Notes: generated by a model from the sequence alone, not told the origin. Numbered from the stretch's first letter, positions 1-8,857 are shown. The stretch is 64,000 nt of DNA from a virus (IMGVR_UViG_3300036861_001052:62001-126000), one strand, 5' to 3'. Program-made: numbers and translations.

Positions 1-2
1 CC

Positions 3-746
3 CAGGGTTTTACTGAAACCGAGCTCCTCGCCGAAAACATCGACGGCTACCGAGACGCCGAAAACCGCCTCGTGCTCTGCGCCAAATGCCCTGAGACGGG
101 CGGCGGCTGCGCAAACGAGTTCTCGGTCGTCCCGGTAGGCGAACGCCCCGTGTGGCGTGACCGTAGGCTCGTCTCGGAGCCTTGCCCGAAGTGGGCGGAG
201 TTCAAGACCAGGCGCCGGCTCAAAAATTCGGACGTCCCGGAGTTCTACTGGGACTCGTCGTTTTTCGCGTACGGCCAGCCGAAAAATTCCGCGCGCCTCG
301 CCGAGGTCATGAAGTTTTCGCAAGCGATCGCCGAGGGCCGACGAGAGTTTCTCGTGCTCTCCGGGCCAGCCGGATCGGGTAAGACCCGTCTCGCCGTCGC
401 GCTCTTGCGAGCGCTCGTGCAAAAAGTTCCGCGAGCCCTGCTCTGGTACGCCGACGTCACGACCGTCCGGAGCCAGATGAAACTTCGCTACGACGGCGAC
501 GACGAGTCGCAAGGAGATCCGTTCGGGCACGCGCGAGAGTCGCACGTGCTCGTCGTCGATAACGTCGATCCAGCGAAGTACGCGAAAGAGCCCTGGGTCG
601 CCGATCGCGTCGGAGCGCTTCTCCGCGAGCGGTGGCTCGGGCGGCGCGTGACCGTCGTCTGCACGCACGAGCGCTTTGCCGATCTCGAAAAAGCCTACGG
701 AGACATCCCACAATTTTCCGAGACGAGACGTTGCCAGCTGTCGTGA
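3..746 (+). CDS. DnaC-type helicase loader (AAA+ ATPase), 5' end outside window
   Basis: The reading frame is open from the window edge, so the N-terminus is missing. A cysteine cluster (CAKC, then C and PCPKW) suggests a zinc-binding N-terminal part. It is followed by a Walker A motif, SGPAGSGKT, near bases 360-386 and a Walker B-like LVVDNVD. The end, VVCTHERF, resembles sensor 1 of loaders. Proteins of this kind load the replicative helicase on DNA; the next gene, overlapping by GTGA, is a DnaB helicase, which supports the role. A DnaA/IstB-type ATPase is the alternative, but the helicase coupling makes that less likely. Confidence 0.75.
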   Translation, partial: QGFTETELLAENIDGYRDAENRLVLCAKCPETGGGCANEFSVVPVGERPVWRDRRLVSEPCPKWAEFKTRRRLKNSDVPEFYWDSSFFAYGQPKNSARLAEVMKFSQAIAEGRREFLVLSGPAGSGKTRLAVALLRALVQKVPRALLWYADVTTVRSQMKLRYDGDDESQGDPFGHARESHVLVVDNVDPAKYAKEPWVADRVGALLRERWLGRRVTVVCTHERFADLEKAYGDIPQFSETRRCQLS

Positions 747-2182
747 AAGCTCCAGAGGAGCTCCGCCCGATCCCCGGACGAGTTCCGCCGCACGATCTCG
801 ACGCCGAGGGCGCCGTCATCGCGGCCATCTTGCTGGTCGCATCCCAATTCGATCTCGTGATCGGGATCGTGAACTCCCTCTCGTTTTACTCCGACGCGAA
901 CAAGATGGTCTTCAAGGCCATCGAAGATCTCGTGAGTCGCAACGAGCCCGTCGACGCGATGACCGTCGCCTCCGAGCTCCGCCGCGCGGGCACTCTCGAT
1001 CGCGCCGGCGGCTCGCCGTACATCGCCCAGCTCATCGGCGCGACGCCCGCCGTCGCCAACGTCGTCACGCACGCCGAGATCGTGCGAGACAAGTGGCAGG
1101 CGCGTCAGCTCATCCTCCGCGGCCAGCGCTTCATCGCGGAAGCGTACGTCGGGACCGATCCGTCGATCGAGATCATCCAGCGCGCCGAGACGTCGCTCGA
1201 CGAGCTCCTGTCTACCGGCGTCGGAAGCGAGCTCATCGCCGTCGGAAAAATCGCCGCCGATGAAGTCGCGATCCGCGAAGAGCTTCGCCGCACGGGCTCC
1301 ACCGGCCGCGGCACGGGCTCCCCGACCGGCTACGAGAGACTCGATCGGATGTGCGGCGGCACGCACGACACGGATCTCGTGATCGTCGCCGGTCGGCCAG
1401 GGATCGGCAAAACGACCTTCGCCATGAATCTCATCGCAAACCTCGCGCGCCCCTCGATCGGCGGCCCTCCGGAAGGCGCGGCCTTCTTCTCGCTCGAGAT
1501 GCCGAAAGAGCAAGTCGCGATCCGCTTCGCGTGCGCCGAGCAACAAGTCTCCGTCTCGAACGCTCGCCGCAATTCTCTTCGCGACGACGCGTGGGCGCGC
1601 TTTCAGCGCGGCGCCGAAGAGCTCCAGAGGTTTCCGATCTGGATCGACGACGCGCCGACGATCACCGTGCTCGAGGTCCGAGCGCGCGTGAAAAAACTCA
1701 TGCGCGACATCGCCTCTGGCAAAGCCGGAGTCCCGTGCTCACGGCTGAAGCTCGTCGCGGTAGACTATCTGCAGCTCATGCAGGGGATCCGGCAGAAGGG
1801 CGACACGCGCGAGAGCGAAGTCGCGAGCCTCTCTCGCGGGCTGAAAGCGCTCGCGAAAGATCTCGGCCTCACTGTCATCGGCGTCTCGCAGCTGAACCGC
1901 AATCCCGAGCGCGGAGGAAAAAAAGACAAGCGGCCGGAGCTCAGTGACCTGAGAGAATCTGGCGCGCTAGAGCAGGACGCGGACGTGGTGTGGTTCGTGT
2001 ACAGGAAGGCTTACTACGATCGCGAAGCGGCGACCGATGACGCCGAGCTCATCGTCGCGAAAGATCGCAACGGTCCGACCGGCACGGTGCCGCTCCGCTT
2101 CGTCGACGAGTACGTGCGCTTCTACGAGCGCGCCGAAGAGACCTACGACGATCTCACCCAGAACTTCGCCGAGGACCGATGA
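743..2182 (+). CDS. dnaB: Replicative DNA helicase, DnaB family
   Basis: 479 aa, the usual length for DnaB. The N-terminal domain begins with PHDLDAEGAVIAAILL. The RecA-like domain has Walker A GRPGIGKTTF, the FFSLEMPKEQ motif, Walker B LVAVDYLQLMQG, the DLRESGALEQDADVVWF arginine-finger region and AKDRNGPTG near the end. It unwinds DNA at the fork as a hexamer. The GTG at 743 overlaps the loader stop (GTGA); the upstream extension in the same frame is antisense-like and arginine-rich and was left out. Expected to be co-translated with the loader. Confidence 0.95.
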   Translation: MKAPEELRPIPGRVPPHDLDAEGAVIAAILLVASQFDLVIGIVNSLSFYSDANKMVFKAIEDLVSRNEPVDAMTVASELRRAGTLDRAGGSPYIAQLIGATPAVANVVTHAEIVRDKWQARQLILRGQRFIAEAYVGTDPSIEIIQRAETSLDELLSTGVGSELIAVGKIAADEVAIREELRRTGSTGRGTGSPTGYERLDRMCGGTHDTDLVIVAGRPGIGKTTFAMNLIANLARPSIGGPPEGAAFFSLEMPKEQVAIRFACAEQQVSVSNARRNSLRDDAWARFQRGAEELQRFPIWIDDAPTITVLEVRARVKKLMRDIASGKAGVPCSRLKLVAVDYLQLMQGIRQKGDTRESEVASLSRGLKALAKDLGLTVIGVSQLNRNPERGGKKDKRPELSDLRESGALEQDADVVWFVYRKAYYDREAATDDAELIVAKDRNGPTGTVPLRFVDEYVRFYERAEETYDDLTQNFAEDR

Positions 2183-2391
2183 GCGCCGTCACATGTGTGC
2201 TCGGATACATTCTGGTCGGCATCGTGATCTCGCTCGGGATGCTCAGCATCGACGTCGTCCAGCACTGGCGTGGCAAGAACGACGGCGAGCACGACATGGA
2301 CTTTCTGGTGAACAACATCGTCATCTGGCCGGTCACGGTCGTCGTCGTCCTCCGCGAGACGTGGCGGATGCATCGCGAGAAGAATCGGTGA
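2179..2391 (+). CDS. Small membrane protein, two predicted helices
   Basis: 70 aa. Hydrophobic segments lie at about residues 5-25 and 41-58, with a short charged loop between them and a basic C-terminus. It overlaps the helicase gene by ATGA and the next gene by GTGA, so it belongs to the replication operon. No family recognised. It could anchor replication proteins to the membrane, but nothing in the sequence proves this. Confidence 0.65.
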   Translation: MSAVTCVLGYILVGIVISLGMLSIDVVQHWRGKNDGEHDMDFLVNNIVIWPVTVVVVLRETWRMHREKNR

Positions 2392-2651
2392 CGGGCAGGA
2401 AACCGGTAGTCTTTCTCGCCGAGTTCGACGACGGCGAGATGCACGCTTGCCGTGCTGCCGACGACATGGAGATCGTAAACCGACCGATGTGCGGCAAGGT
2501 CGCGGCCTACCGGTCCCAGGGCGAGAGCGGGACCTTCGTGTGCGACGCTTGCATCCCGCTTCTCGCCGCGGCGCTCGGCATCGATCCGGACGACTTCGCC
2601 CGGAGGCTCGAAGCCGTGAAGTCGGGGCGTGACGATCCGGACGGTTCTTAG
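2388..2651 (+). CDS. Small protein with CxxC zinc-ribbon half
   Basis: 87 aa from the GTG that overlaps the previous stop. It has a cysteine in RPMCGKV and a pair in FVCDACIP, a spacing that fits a zinc ribbon, followed by an acidic, helical C-terminus. Many short proteins in this window carry similar cysteine pairs. Last gene before the promoter at 2680. Function unknown. Confidence 0.6.
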   Translation: MTGRKPVVFLAEFDDGEMHACRAADDMEIVNRPMCGKVAAYRSQGESGTFVCDACIPLLAAALGIDPDDFARRLEAVKSGRDDPDGS

Positions 2652-2679
2652 CCGAAAAAGACGGGGGCGCGCCGAAGGC

Positions 2680-2708
2680 TTGAGCACGCCGCCCGTACGG
2701 CGTACTCT
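2680..2708 (+). promoter_or_regulatory. Sigma70-like promoter, predicted leaderless start
   Basis: TTGAGC at 2680-2685, 17 bp, then TACTCT at 2703-2708. The GTG of the next gene starts 7 bases after the -10 box, where transcription would be expected to begin. There is no Shine-Dalgarno sequence in between. The same arrangement recurs elsewhere in this window. Confidence 0.65.
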
Positions 2709-2715
2709 CGTAGGC

Positions 2716-4419
2716 GTGTCAGACGAGCTCGAGCTGTACGACATCCCGCCGGCCTTCCAGAACCGGCTGCTCCGTTGGCTCGACAAGACCGGCGAGTCGC
2801 TGACGATCACCGCGTTGTTCAAGGACCTGAGAAGCACGCCCTCGGTTCCGCACTTCCTGGTCACGCCGAAAGACGCGCGCGATGGATCGTCGGAACACCG
2901 GAGTCTCGAGCACGCCCTGAACCACGCCATGGGCTCACGAGCCGAGACCAGGTACATCGGCAAGAAGTTCGAGAAGCGAGTGCACGCCTGGCTCGCCGAA
3001 CACGAGGGACGCATCGTGATCCGCGGCGCTGGAAACGAATTCAGGCTGACGCTGTCGGTCCCGGGAGCGAGCGTCGAGGTCTCGGACGAAGATCTCGAAG
3101 TCGCGCTCGTCATCGCGGAAGACGAGCTAGAGCTCCAGAGCATCGAGCCGGAGCCCGAGACGCGCGAGGCGATGACTCGCGCAGCGCCAACGCGCGCCGC
3201 GAGAACGCACCGGATGACGTTCGAGGACGAGCCCGAGACAGTTGCCGCGCCGACACGGATGGCCGAGACGCGCGCCACGGCGACGAAGCTCTTCGGCGGC
3301 GACACCGATCGCACGATGCGCGAAGCCGGCCTCGAGCCGAACCGTGACTACCCGGAAGAGTTTGCGCAGGGTGCGCGCTGCGGTCACCTCGAAGGCAAGG
3401 GCCGCGCGGGACAGTACGTGATCGGCGAAGAGATCCGGCTCGCCGAAGAAGCGACGGACGCGCAGGGCCTTCCGCGCGCCGCGGCGCGCGAGTGGTGCGC
3501 CGGCTACACGCACGGCTACCGGCGAGCCGCCGAGGGCTCCGAGCTCGAACGCGACTACTGCGAGCCGTGGCTCGAAGAGAATTCTCGCTGGTCTCGCGCG
3601 TACGTGAACAGCTTGCCGGACTCGGCGTTCTTGCACGTCGAGCCAGGCGGAAAGAAAGACCGCATCGGTCGCAGTCACCCGCTCTCGCTCCGGCACTTGC
3701 CGTACAAGAATCGCTCGGGTCGCATCGACCGCGCGCATCTTCGCGCGGCGCTCTCGCGCTCGCATCAGGCAAAGACGAAGCTCCCCGCGCGGGTGAAAGA
3801 GCAAGCGTTCCGGCGGGCGCAGGAGCTCTACCGGCGCGAGTACGGCGAGGCCGACTACGAACTTGCCGCAAACGCTTCCCGACTGCCTCGGCCACGGCCG
3901 AGCATGCGCGGCCGGGAGCTTCCGTCGACGACCGAGCTCGTCGAGCGCGAAGAAGCGCGCACTCGGCGAGAGCAGAGGCCGTTCGATCCGGAAGAGCGGC
4001 GGGAGCCCTACGCGCGCACGCACCACTTTGCCGTGAACCGGCATGCCGACCGGGACATGCTTCGCGAGGTAGCGCTCGGCGACACTGGCTACGTGCTCGT
4101 GCTCTGGGACACGCACAACGTCGACCGGATGGGTAAGAGCATCCTCGGCTATGCGTTCTACGCACCCGATGAAGAAGCACCGCTCTTCGAGGGCGAGGAC
4201 TACGGCGCCTCGCCCATGCACGCGATCGACTCGGACGAATCGGTGCGCGGTCTCATCGGCTTTCTGACGCTGAGGCCGGGCGACACCGATCGCGAATACT
4301 TCTCCGGCTACACGGAGCGCCAGCTCGACTTCGCGCGCGGTGACGCCGAAGGCCTGCAAGAGTTCGGGATGGAGCCCGAGGCCGGATACGAGCAGCCTCC
4401 GCTCGTCGACGTCCGATGA
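2716..4419 (+). CDS. Large protein with DUF6582-like segment
   Basis: 567 aa from GTG 2716; the longer frame starts at 2629 but would run through the promoter. Residues about 140-190 form an acidic, proline-threonine linker with MTRAAPTRAARTHR-type repeats. Around residue 304 is FLHVEPGGKKDRIGRSHPLS followed by SLRHLPYKN and LRAALSR, which resembles the DUF6582 segment seen in phage proteins with prohead protease or capsid links. Rich in Arg, Glu and Tyr. Probably virus-specific; exact role unknown. ATGA overlap with the next gene. Confidence 0.55.
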   Translation: MSDELELYDIPPAFQNRLLRWLDKTGESLTITALFKDLRSTPSVPHFLVTPKDARDGSSEHRSLEHALNHAMGSRAETRYIGKKFEKRVHAWLAEHEGRIVIRGAGNEFRLTLSVPGASVEVSDEDLEVALVIAEDELELQSIEPEPETREAMTRAAPTRAARTHRMTFEDEPETVAAPTRMAETRATATKLFGGDTDRTMREAGLEPNRDYPEEFAQGARCGHLEGKGRAGQYVIGEEIRLAEEATDAQGLPRAAAREWCAGYTHGYRRAAEGSELERDYCEPWLEENSRWSRAYVNSLPDSAFLHVEPGGKKDRIGRSHPLSLRHLPYKNRSGRIDRAHLRAALSRSHQAKTKLPARVKEQAFRRAQELYRREYGEADYELAANASRLPRPRPSMRGRELPSTTELVEREEARTRREQRPFDPEERREPYARTHHFAVNRHADRDMLREVALGDTGYVLVLWDTHNVDRMGKSILGYAFYAPDEEAPLFEGEDYGASPMHAIDSDESVRGLIGFLTLRPGDTDREYFSGYTERQLDFARGDAEGLQEFGMEPEAGYEQPPLVDVR

Positions 4420-5366
4420 CGGGCTACGCGCTTGGCCTCGTCGTAAACCCGAAGCTCGCGCGGCCCGTCCTCGCGTACTGGGACGGCCGCGAGATGGATA
4501 TCTTGGCGCTCGACGACGACGAGTGGCTTTCGATCGGCACGGGCTACTACGGCGACACCGATGATCCGGCAACGAGCGCGACCGGCTATCCTCGCTCGCA
4601 CACGCCGAGCGGCGTCCAGATCAAGAAGCAGGGCTACGGCACGTGTCTCTACACGGCGCTCTGCTTGGGCGCGCACCACAACGCCGACGGGGCGCTCAGG
4701 CTCTTTCGCTACGGCCCCGACGGCGACGGCATCTCGTCTGAGTCGAACAGCCGGAGCACGGAGGCAGATCACTGGTGGAGCCGCGCTAAGGAGCTCGGCC
4801 TGGCTAGCGAAGTGGTCGAAGATCAGACCGAGGAGGGCGTCGACGTCACGAGCGAGCTCTCGGACATCGTCTCGGGTCAAGAGGTCGACGGGAAGCTCGT
4901 GAGCTACGTGAACACGATCAACGTCGACGTCGAAGCGAGCGTGACGGCCGACGTGTACCCCTACGACAACGCCGAGGACCACGACCTAGTGCTTGCCGAA
5001 TTCGTCGCGGACATTCCGTTCACGGGCGTCGAGTCGCTCTGGACGATGATCCGAGACCGAGAGTCCACGGACTTGAAGCTTCTGGTGCACGCCGAGCGGA
5101 TCCTCGCGTGCGACGTCCGAGGCCTCTCGGTCTCCGCCATGAACCTCCTCGGCATCCTCGCCGAGCGCGGCGGCGCGCCCGAAGAAGATCTCCATGCGCT
5201 GCGTTTCCGGTGGGAGCACGGGCTCGACCCTGGGGCGCCCGTGAAGCAGATGCGCCTGCCGTTCAAGGCAAATAGCTCCGAGGCCCGGCAAGCGACTGAG
5301 ATCCTAAAGGCCACCAAAATGCTGCGGTCCGAGACCGGTTGGGACGACCTCCGCACGCTGCCGTAG
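4416..5366 (+). CDS. Hypothetical protein, 316 aa
   Basis: Soluble, acidic protein. A segment GYGTCLYTALCLGA near residues 73-86 resembles the acetyl-CoA-binding loop of GNAT acyltransferases, but no further GNAT hallmark is visible, so this is only a hint. The C-terminal part (MRLPFKANSSEA) is Arg/Lys-richer. Coupled by ATGA to the preceding DUF6582-like gene and ending before the next promoter, so the two form one unit. Confidence 0.6.
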   Translation: MTGYALGLVVNPKLARPVLAYWDGREMDILALDDDEWLSIGTGYYGDTDDPATSATGYPRSHTPSGVQIKKQGYGTCLYTALCLGAHHNADGALRLFRYGPDGDGISSESNSRSTEADHWWSRAKELGLASEVVEDQTEEGVDVTSELSDIVSGQEVDGKLVSYVNTINVDVEASVTADVYPYDNAEDHDLVLAEFVADIPFTGVESLWTMIRDRESTDLKLLVHAERILACDVRGLSVSAMNLLGILAERGGAPEEDLHALRFRWEHGLDPGAPVKQMRLPFKANSSEARQATEILKATKMLRSETGWDDLRTLP

Positions 5367-5393
5367 ACAGACGGCGCCCCGGTCGGATATTCT
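5364..5393 (+). promoter_or_regulatory. Sigma70-like promoter, predicted leaderless start
   Basis: TAGACA at 5364-5369, 18 bp, TATTCT at 5388-5393. The ATG of the next gene lies 7 bases downstream with no ribosome-binding site. Confidence 0.6.
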
Positions 5394-5400
5394 CCGGGCC

Positions 5401-5994
5401 ATGGCATTCACGAACGTCTTCTACGAGAACGCCGACCTCTTCGCCCTGTCGTTTCCGGCGCCGGCCACGTCGCTCTTGGTCAAGACCGTAGAGGCCGCGG
5501 AAGCTCCGGTGATGGAAGCGCTCGTGCAAGAAGCGCTCGACGAAGTCACCGCCCAGAACGTACTCATCGCAGCGGCGATCCCGGACGAAGCCGGCGTGCT
5601 CCTGACGCTCGCCGACGCAGATCTCGCAGGAGCCGGTGACGGTCACACGTTCGTGACGACGCTCTTCTTCGTTCCCTCCGACCTGAACGGCATTCAGGAG
5701 ATCTTGGGCTCCGGAGCGCTGCTACCGAACCTCTTCCGGTTCAAGTTCGGCCTGGCGAGCGAAGACGAGTCTTTCGCGACCGAGATCAATAGCGCCATCA
5801 CGCGCAACATCGGTGAGTTCGATATGCCGGCGATCTTCCAGTTCACGCGAGGTGCTGCCAAGGGAACGCGGTTCATGTTCGGCGTCGGCGGGATCCCGGA
5901 AGGCATCAGCGAGTCCCGCCTCGGTAACCGCACCGGCCTCCGCGCGAAGCTCTTCGCTGCCGGGGTCGCCGCCAAGGGCGAGCCGACCGGCTGA
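5401..5994 (+). CDS. Stand-alone fibre-base-like domain protein
   Basis: 197 aa. It has DLAGAGDGHTFVTTLFF in the middle and GAAKGTRFMFGVGG near the end. The two collagen-like fibre proteins have matching N-terminal segments ([14 protein letters not shown] and [28 protein letters not shown] and [13 protein letters not shown]). The order and spacing agree, so this protein appears to be the fibre N-terminal domain without a collagen shaft. It may be a virion attachment or capping protein (inference). It is expressed alone from its own promoter, far from the fibres. Confidence 0.6.
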   Translation: MAFTNVFYENADLFALSFPAPATSLLVKTVEAAEAPVMEALVQEALDEVTAQNVLIAAAIPDEAGVLLTLADADLAGAGDGHTFVTTLFFVPSDLNGIQEILGSGALLPNLFRFKFGLASEDESFATEINSAITRNIGEFDMPAIFQFTRGAAKGTRFMFGVGGIPEGISESRLGNRTGLRAKLFAAGVAAKGEPTG

Positions 5995-6030
5995 AAACGT
6001 GCGCCCGGGCTAGCCCGGGGCCGTTCGGGC

Positions 6031-6060
6031 TTGAGGCAGAGCCGGCCTCTGCCGTATCCT
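6031..6060 (+). promoter_or_regulatory. Sigma70-like promoter
   Basis: TTGAGG at 6031-6036, 18 bp, TATCCT at 6055-6060. The next ATG lies 15 bases further on, giving a very short leader without a clear Shine-Dalgarno sequence. Confidence 0.6.
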
Positions 6061-6075
6061 TCGGGGACTCCGGGC

Positions 6076-6438
6076 ATGTCCGACCCCGTGAACCATCCGC
6101 GGCACTACAACGTGCACCCGTCGGGTCTCGAAGCGATCGAGATCTGCGAGCACCTCTCGTTCTGCGTCGGCAACGCCGTCAAGTACGTCTGGCGCGCCGG
6201 CGAAAAGGGCGACCGGATCGAAGATCTGAGAAAAGCCGAATGGTACCTCACCCGGCAGCGGTCGCAACGGTGGGGCCACGAAGAGCTCCAAAGCACATGG
6301 TTGCAAGACAGGCTCCAGCGCTTGTGGCAGCCGTACCCTGAGCACGACTTCCTCGGGAAGTTTCTCTGGTATCTCGTGACTCGCAGTCTCGAGGAAGCGC
6401 GCACGCTCGTGCGGGAAGAGATCAAGAAGGCGTCGTGA
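6076..6438 (+). CDS. DUF3310 family protein
   Basis: 120 aa. The start MSDPVNHPRHYNVHPSGLEA and the following NAVKYVWRAGEKG and DLRKAEWYL segments match the phage family DUF3310 (SaV-like, sometimes annotated as nucleotide kinase). The function of the family is not settled; it is common in phage replication and nucleotide-metabolism clusters. First gene of a coupled run that continues to 9425. Confidence 0.8.
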   Translation: MSDPVNHPRHYNVHPSGLEAIEICEHLSFCVGNAVKYVWRAGEKGDRIEDLRKAEWYLTRQRSQRWGHEELQSTWLQDRLQRLWQPYPEHDFLGKFLWYLVTRSLEEARTLVREEIKKAS

Positions 6439-6749
6439 CGCGCAAGCTCTACGCCGCAATCGGGCTCTCGAACGCCGAGGCCGACGCGCTCGAGTGGGCG
6501 CTGCACCTCGAGAAGGGGCTCGACGGCGCCGCGACCGGTACGGGCAGAAACCTTCGCCTGAGGACGATGCGCGCGCTCGAGAAGCGCGGCTACGTCGAAG
6601 AGACGTATGCCGTGATGGTCGACGACGACGGCTTCCATCTCGAGCCAGAGCGTGAGCGGCGCTGCTTTCGGCTGACCGAGGCGGGTCGAGCAAAGGCGCA
6701 CGAGGCGCTGCGTGTCGACTCCGAGCGTTACCTCCGGAGCGCGTCGTGA
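6435..6749 (+). CDS. Small winged-helix-like protein
   Basis: 104 aa, GTG start overlapping the previous stop. The pattern LRTMRALEKRGYVEETYAV, a charged loop, then RRCFRLTEAGRAKAHEAL matches the recognition helix, wing and following helix of small winged-helix DNA-binding proteins. Possible transcriptional regulator of the small-gene run; target unknown. Confidence 0.55.
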   Translation: MTRKLYAAIGLSNAEADALEWALHLEKGLDGAATGTGRNLRLRTMRALEKRGYVEETYAVMVDDDGFHLEPERERRCFRLTEAGRAKAHEALRVDSERYLRSAS

Positions 6750-7138
6750 AGTACGAAGACGTCCCGCCGCTCTATCGCGACACATGGGCGACGTACGATG
6801 CGCTTAGGCGCCTTGGGTTTCGAGACGAGCAGATCAGTCACGTCGCCAGTAACGTCGTCATGGCCGACGGCAGGGTGCTCGACGGCGAGCAGATCGTCGT
6901 CGTGCTCACGGCAGACTGTCGCGACGTGAAGTTCACGATAGGGCCGCTCGATAGGCCGTTCGAGGAGGCCCGGGCCTTGCTCGAGGCTGTGCGGTGTGCG
7001 GTTGCCGACGGAAGCCTCGACGACCGTACGCTCCTCCGTCTCTGGGACACGAGCCCGCTCGGGCGGCTCCAGGTCTTCGAGGCGATGGTGCTCACGGTGA
7101 TGGAAAAGGGCATCACGATCCCTGTCTTCCAGAACTAG
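6746..7138 (+). CDS. Hypothetical protein, 130 aa
   Basis: Starts with GTG overlapping the previous stop. The N-terminus (MKYEDVPPLYRDTWATYDAL) is followed by a beta-rich middle (EQIVVVLTADCRDVKFTIG) and a helical C-terminal half. No family recognised. Position in a tightly coupled run argues that it is real. Confidence 0.6.
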   Translation: MKYEDVPPLYRDTWATYDALRRLGFRDEQISHVASNVVMADGRVLDGEQIVVVLTADCRDVKFTIGPLDRPFEEARALLEAVRCAVADGSLDDRTLLRLWDTSPLGRLQVFEAMVLTVMEKGITIPVFQN

Positions 7139-7140
7139 CC

Positions 7141-7395
7141 ATGCAGAACAGGCCCTACACCACCAGCTGGCTAATGCAGCTCCAGAACGGATTCATGGTC
7201 GTGTATTGCTTGGCGGTCATCGGCACGATGTACCGGAGGTTCGGGCTGGACGCCGCGATGGCACCGCTCGCACTCGTGTTCTGTGGGTTCGTTTTCGGTC
7301 AGCGGATGCGGTTCACGAAGTGGGAGCGCGATATGGACGAAGAGCTCGAACGAGCGAAGCGCCTCCGGGCGGAGGCAGAGGAAGACGACGAATGA
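7141..7395 (+). CDS. Small membrane protein, two helices and charged tail
   Basis: 84 aa. Hydrophobic stretches at about residues 16-30 and 38-54 are separated by a short polar turn; the C-terminus is a charged helix rich in Glu and Arg. This resembles small phage holin-like or membrane-shaping proteins in topology only. No lysis gene is adjacent, so a holin call would be unsupported. Confidence 0.55.
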   Translation: MQNRPYTTSWLMQLQNGFMVVYCLAVIGTMYRRFGLDAAMAPLALVFCGFVFGQRMRFTKWERDMDEELERAKRLRAEAEEDDE

Positions 7396-7862
7396 CCGAA
7401 GCAGCCGAGAAGCCAGAGCCGTTCGATGTCGCGGACTACTACGATTGTCGCGAGTCGGAGGAGCTCACGAGCGAGACCGTGGAGGAGGAGCTCGAGCAGT
7501 TCATCGACAGAAACCTTTCTCCGGAATGCGACGTCACCGAGGAGATCCGGAAGATCTGTCCGATCGAGGTGGTGGCGCTCTCGCGAAAAGAGATCACGGA
7601 GCACTTCGTCCGCAGGGTTGCCGAAGAGTGCTACGCGCGGCTCGCGGAGCTCTTCCACGAGGAGTACGGCGAGATCGAAGGCGACTATGTCGACTTCGAC
7701 AAGGAGTCCGCCGAGCAGGTCATGAGGGACTTCGTGCCCGTCGTCCGGAAAGCCGCCGCGCGCGGCCACGTGTGGCAGTGCGAGCAAGTTGGCAAGCGCG
7801 AGTACGACTTCGAAGAAGTGCTCCGGCTCATGCGGGAGCACTGCCCGGAGTGGTTCGAATGA
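7392..7862 (+). CDS. Acidic hypothetical protein, 156 aa
   Basis: Starts at the ATG overlapping the previous TGA. Strongly acidic and helical, with aromatic-acid patches (FDVADYYDCRESEEL, EYGEIEGDYVDFD). Acidic phage proteins of this size sometimes mimic DNA or inhibit host enzymes, but no specific family is recognised here. Confidence 0.6.
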   Translation: MTEAAEKPEPFDVADYYDCRESEELTSETVEEELEQFIDRNLSPECDVTEEIRKICPIEVVALSRKEITEHFVRRVAEECYARLAELFHEEYGEIEGDYVDFDKESAEQVMRDFVPVVRKAAARGHVWQCEQVGKREYDFEEVLRLMREHCPEWFE

Positions 7863-8131
7863 AGGACGAGCTCTCGGTCGAAGAGCGGGACCATCTGCGC
7901 CGCCGGCTCGCAGCGCGCGTGGCTGACGAGAACGCGGTGCTCACGGCGCTCGGAGCTAAGCTCGGGGCCATCGAAGACGCGATCGGAAACTACTTCGTGT
8001 ATTGGGGCGCCGAGCACGAGAACGAGGACTGCCCGCAAGACGACGGGTGCGAGTGCCCGCGCTTGACCGCCCTGAACGAAGCGCTCTCGAATCTACGCGC
8101 CATCGTGCGGTCGCTGAGGGACGACACGTGA
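7859..8131 (+). CDS. Hypothetical protein, 90 aa, with cysteine cluster
   Basis: Begins MKDELSVEERDHLRRRL and has a predicted coiled helix followed by ENEDCPQDDGCECPRL, three cysteines close together in an acidic loop, then another helix. Overlaps both neighbours by four bases. Unknown role. Confidence 0.6.
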   Translation: MKDELSVEERDHLRRRLAARVADENAVLTALGAKLGAIEDAIGNYFVYWGAEHENEDCPQDDGCECPRLTALNEALSNLRAIVRSLRDDT

Positions 8132-8397
8132 CCACCGAGTCGGACGACGAGCTCTTTCCGCACGGGCGCGGCCCGGGCATAGAGCAGTCGACGCCGGTCG
8201 AATGCGATCAGTGCGGCAGGGTCATGTATCGGGCGACGGCGACCGGGATCAAGTACGGCGAAAACAACATCCGTCCGATCAGGATCACGATCGGCCACAA
8301 GAGGTTCTTGCTGTGCACGCGCCGGTGCTTGGATCAGCTGGTCACGTCGCTGTCCGATTCTGATCTCAGGGAGGGCGGTTGGCCGCTCCCGTGGTAA
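8128..8397 (+). CDS. Zinc-ribbon protein, 89 aa
   Basis: GTG start in a GTGA overlap. It has CDQCGRVMY and LLCTRRCLDQL, two CxxC-type pairs about 33 residues apart, the pattern of a small treble-clef or zinc ribbon. Nothing else is recognisable. It may bind nucleic acid or protein partners. Confidence 0.65.
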   Translation: MTTESDDELFPHGRGPGIEQSTPVECDQCGRVMYRATATGIKYGENNIRPIRITIGHKRFLLCTRRCLDQLVTSLSDSDLREGGWPLPW

Positions 8398-8627
8398 TGA
8401 GCGGGCCGCGGTCGGTCACTCGCGATCTCTTCGATCGGTTGTCGGCGCCTGGGCGGCTCGTGAAGAGCTTCATGACGCATCTCGACGCGCTCGAAAAGTT
8501 TTTGGCCGCCGCGAGCGGTCATCCGCGGTCTCTTCACACGCCGGACGATAACTGCGCGCAGTGCGGCGCTCCGGAGCGGACGTTCCGGGCTTGGCTCCGG
8601 CTCCTTGCGTACTCGGAGCGCGAGTGA
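8397..8627 (+). CDS. Small protein with single CxxC
   Basis: 76 aa. The ATG overlaps the TAA of the previous gene (TAATG). One cysteine pair, NCAQCGAPE, near the C-terminus follows a histidine, so a half zinc site is possible. Function unknown. Confidence 0.5.
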   Translation: MSGPRSVTRDLFDRLSAPGRLVKSFMTHLDALEKFLAAASGHPRSLHTPDDNCAQCGAPERTFRAWLRLLAYSERE

Positions 8628-8857
8628 GCCGTCGCCGTCTAAACTTCGAGGTCTGGGAGCTGACGTACCCGACGCATGGTCGGATTTGGTCTCTGGCCGC
8701 TCCCGACGCGCGCGCCGCAGCGCGCCTGTGCAAGAAAGTGATCCCCAAGAACGTGCCGTATACTATCGAGCGTGCGCGCCCGCTGCGCGTCGAGTCCGTC
8801 GACCGCGAGCAGGGTATCGTGCGCCTGTCCCTTTCGCAGAAAAGGAAAAGCCTATGA
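8624..8857 (+). CDS. Small basic hypothetical protein, 77 aa
   Basis: GTG start overlapping the previous stop. Basic, with a beta-alpha-beta look (FEVWELTYPTHGRIWSLAA, then ARAAARLCKKVI). The next gene overlaps by ATGA. No family recognised. Confidence 0.5.
   Translation: MSRRRLNFEVWELTYPTHGRIWSLAAPDARAAARLCKKVIPKNVPYTIERARPLRVESVDREQGIVRLSLSQKRKSL

Noticed and set aside
3110-4572. Two long minus-strand ORFs (356 and 481 aa)
   Set aside because: Both lie opposite the DUF6582-like gene and have shadow-type composition.
7141-7395. Holin call for the small two-helix membrane protein
   Set aside because: No endolysin or spanin next to it, and many other small membrane proteins occur here.
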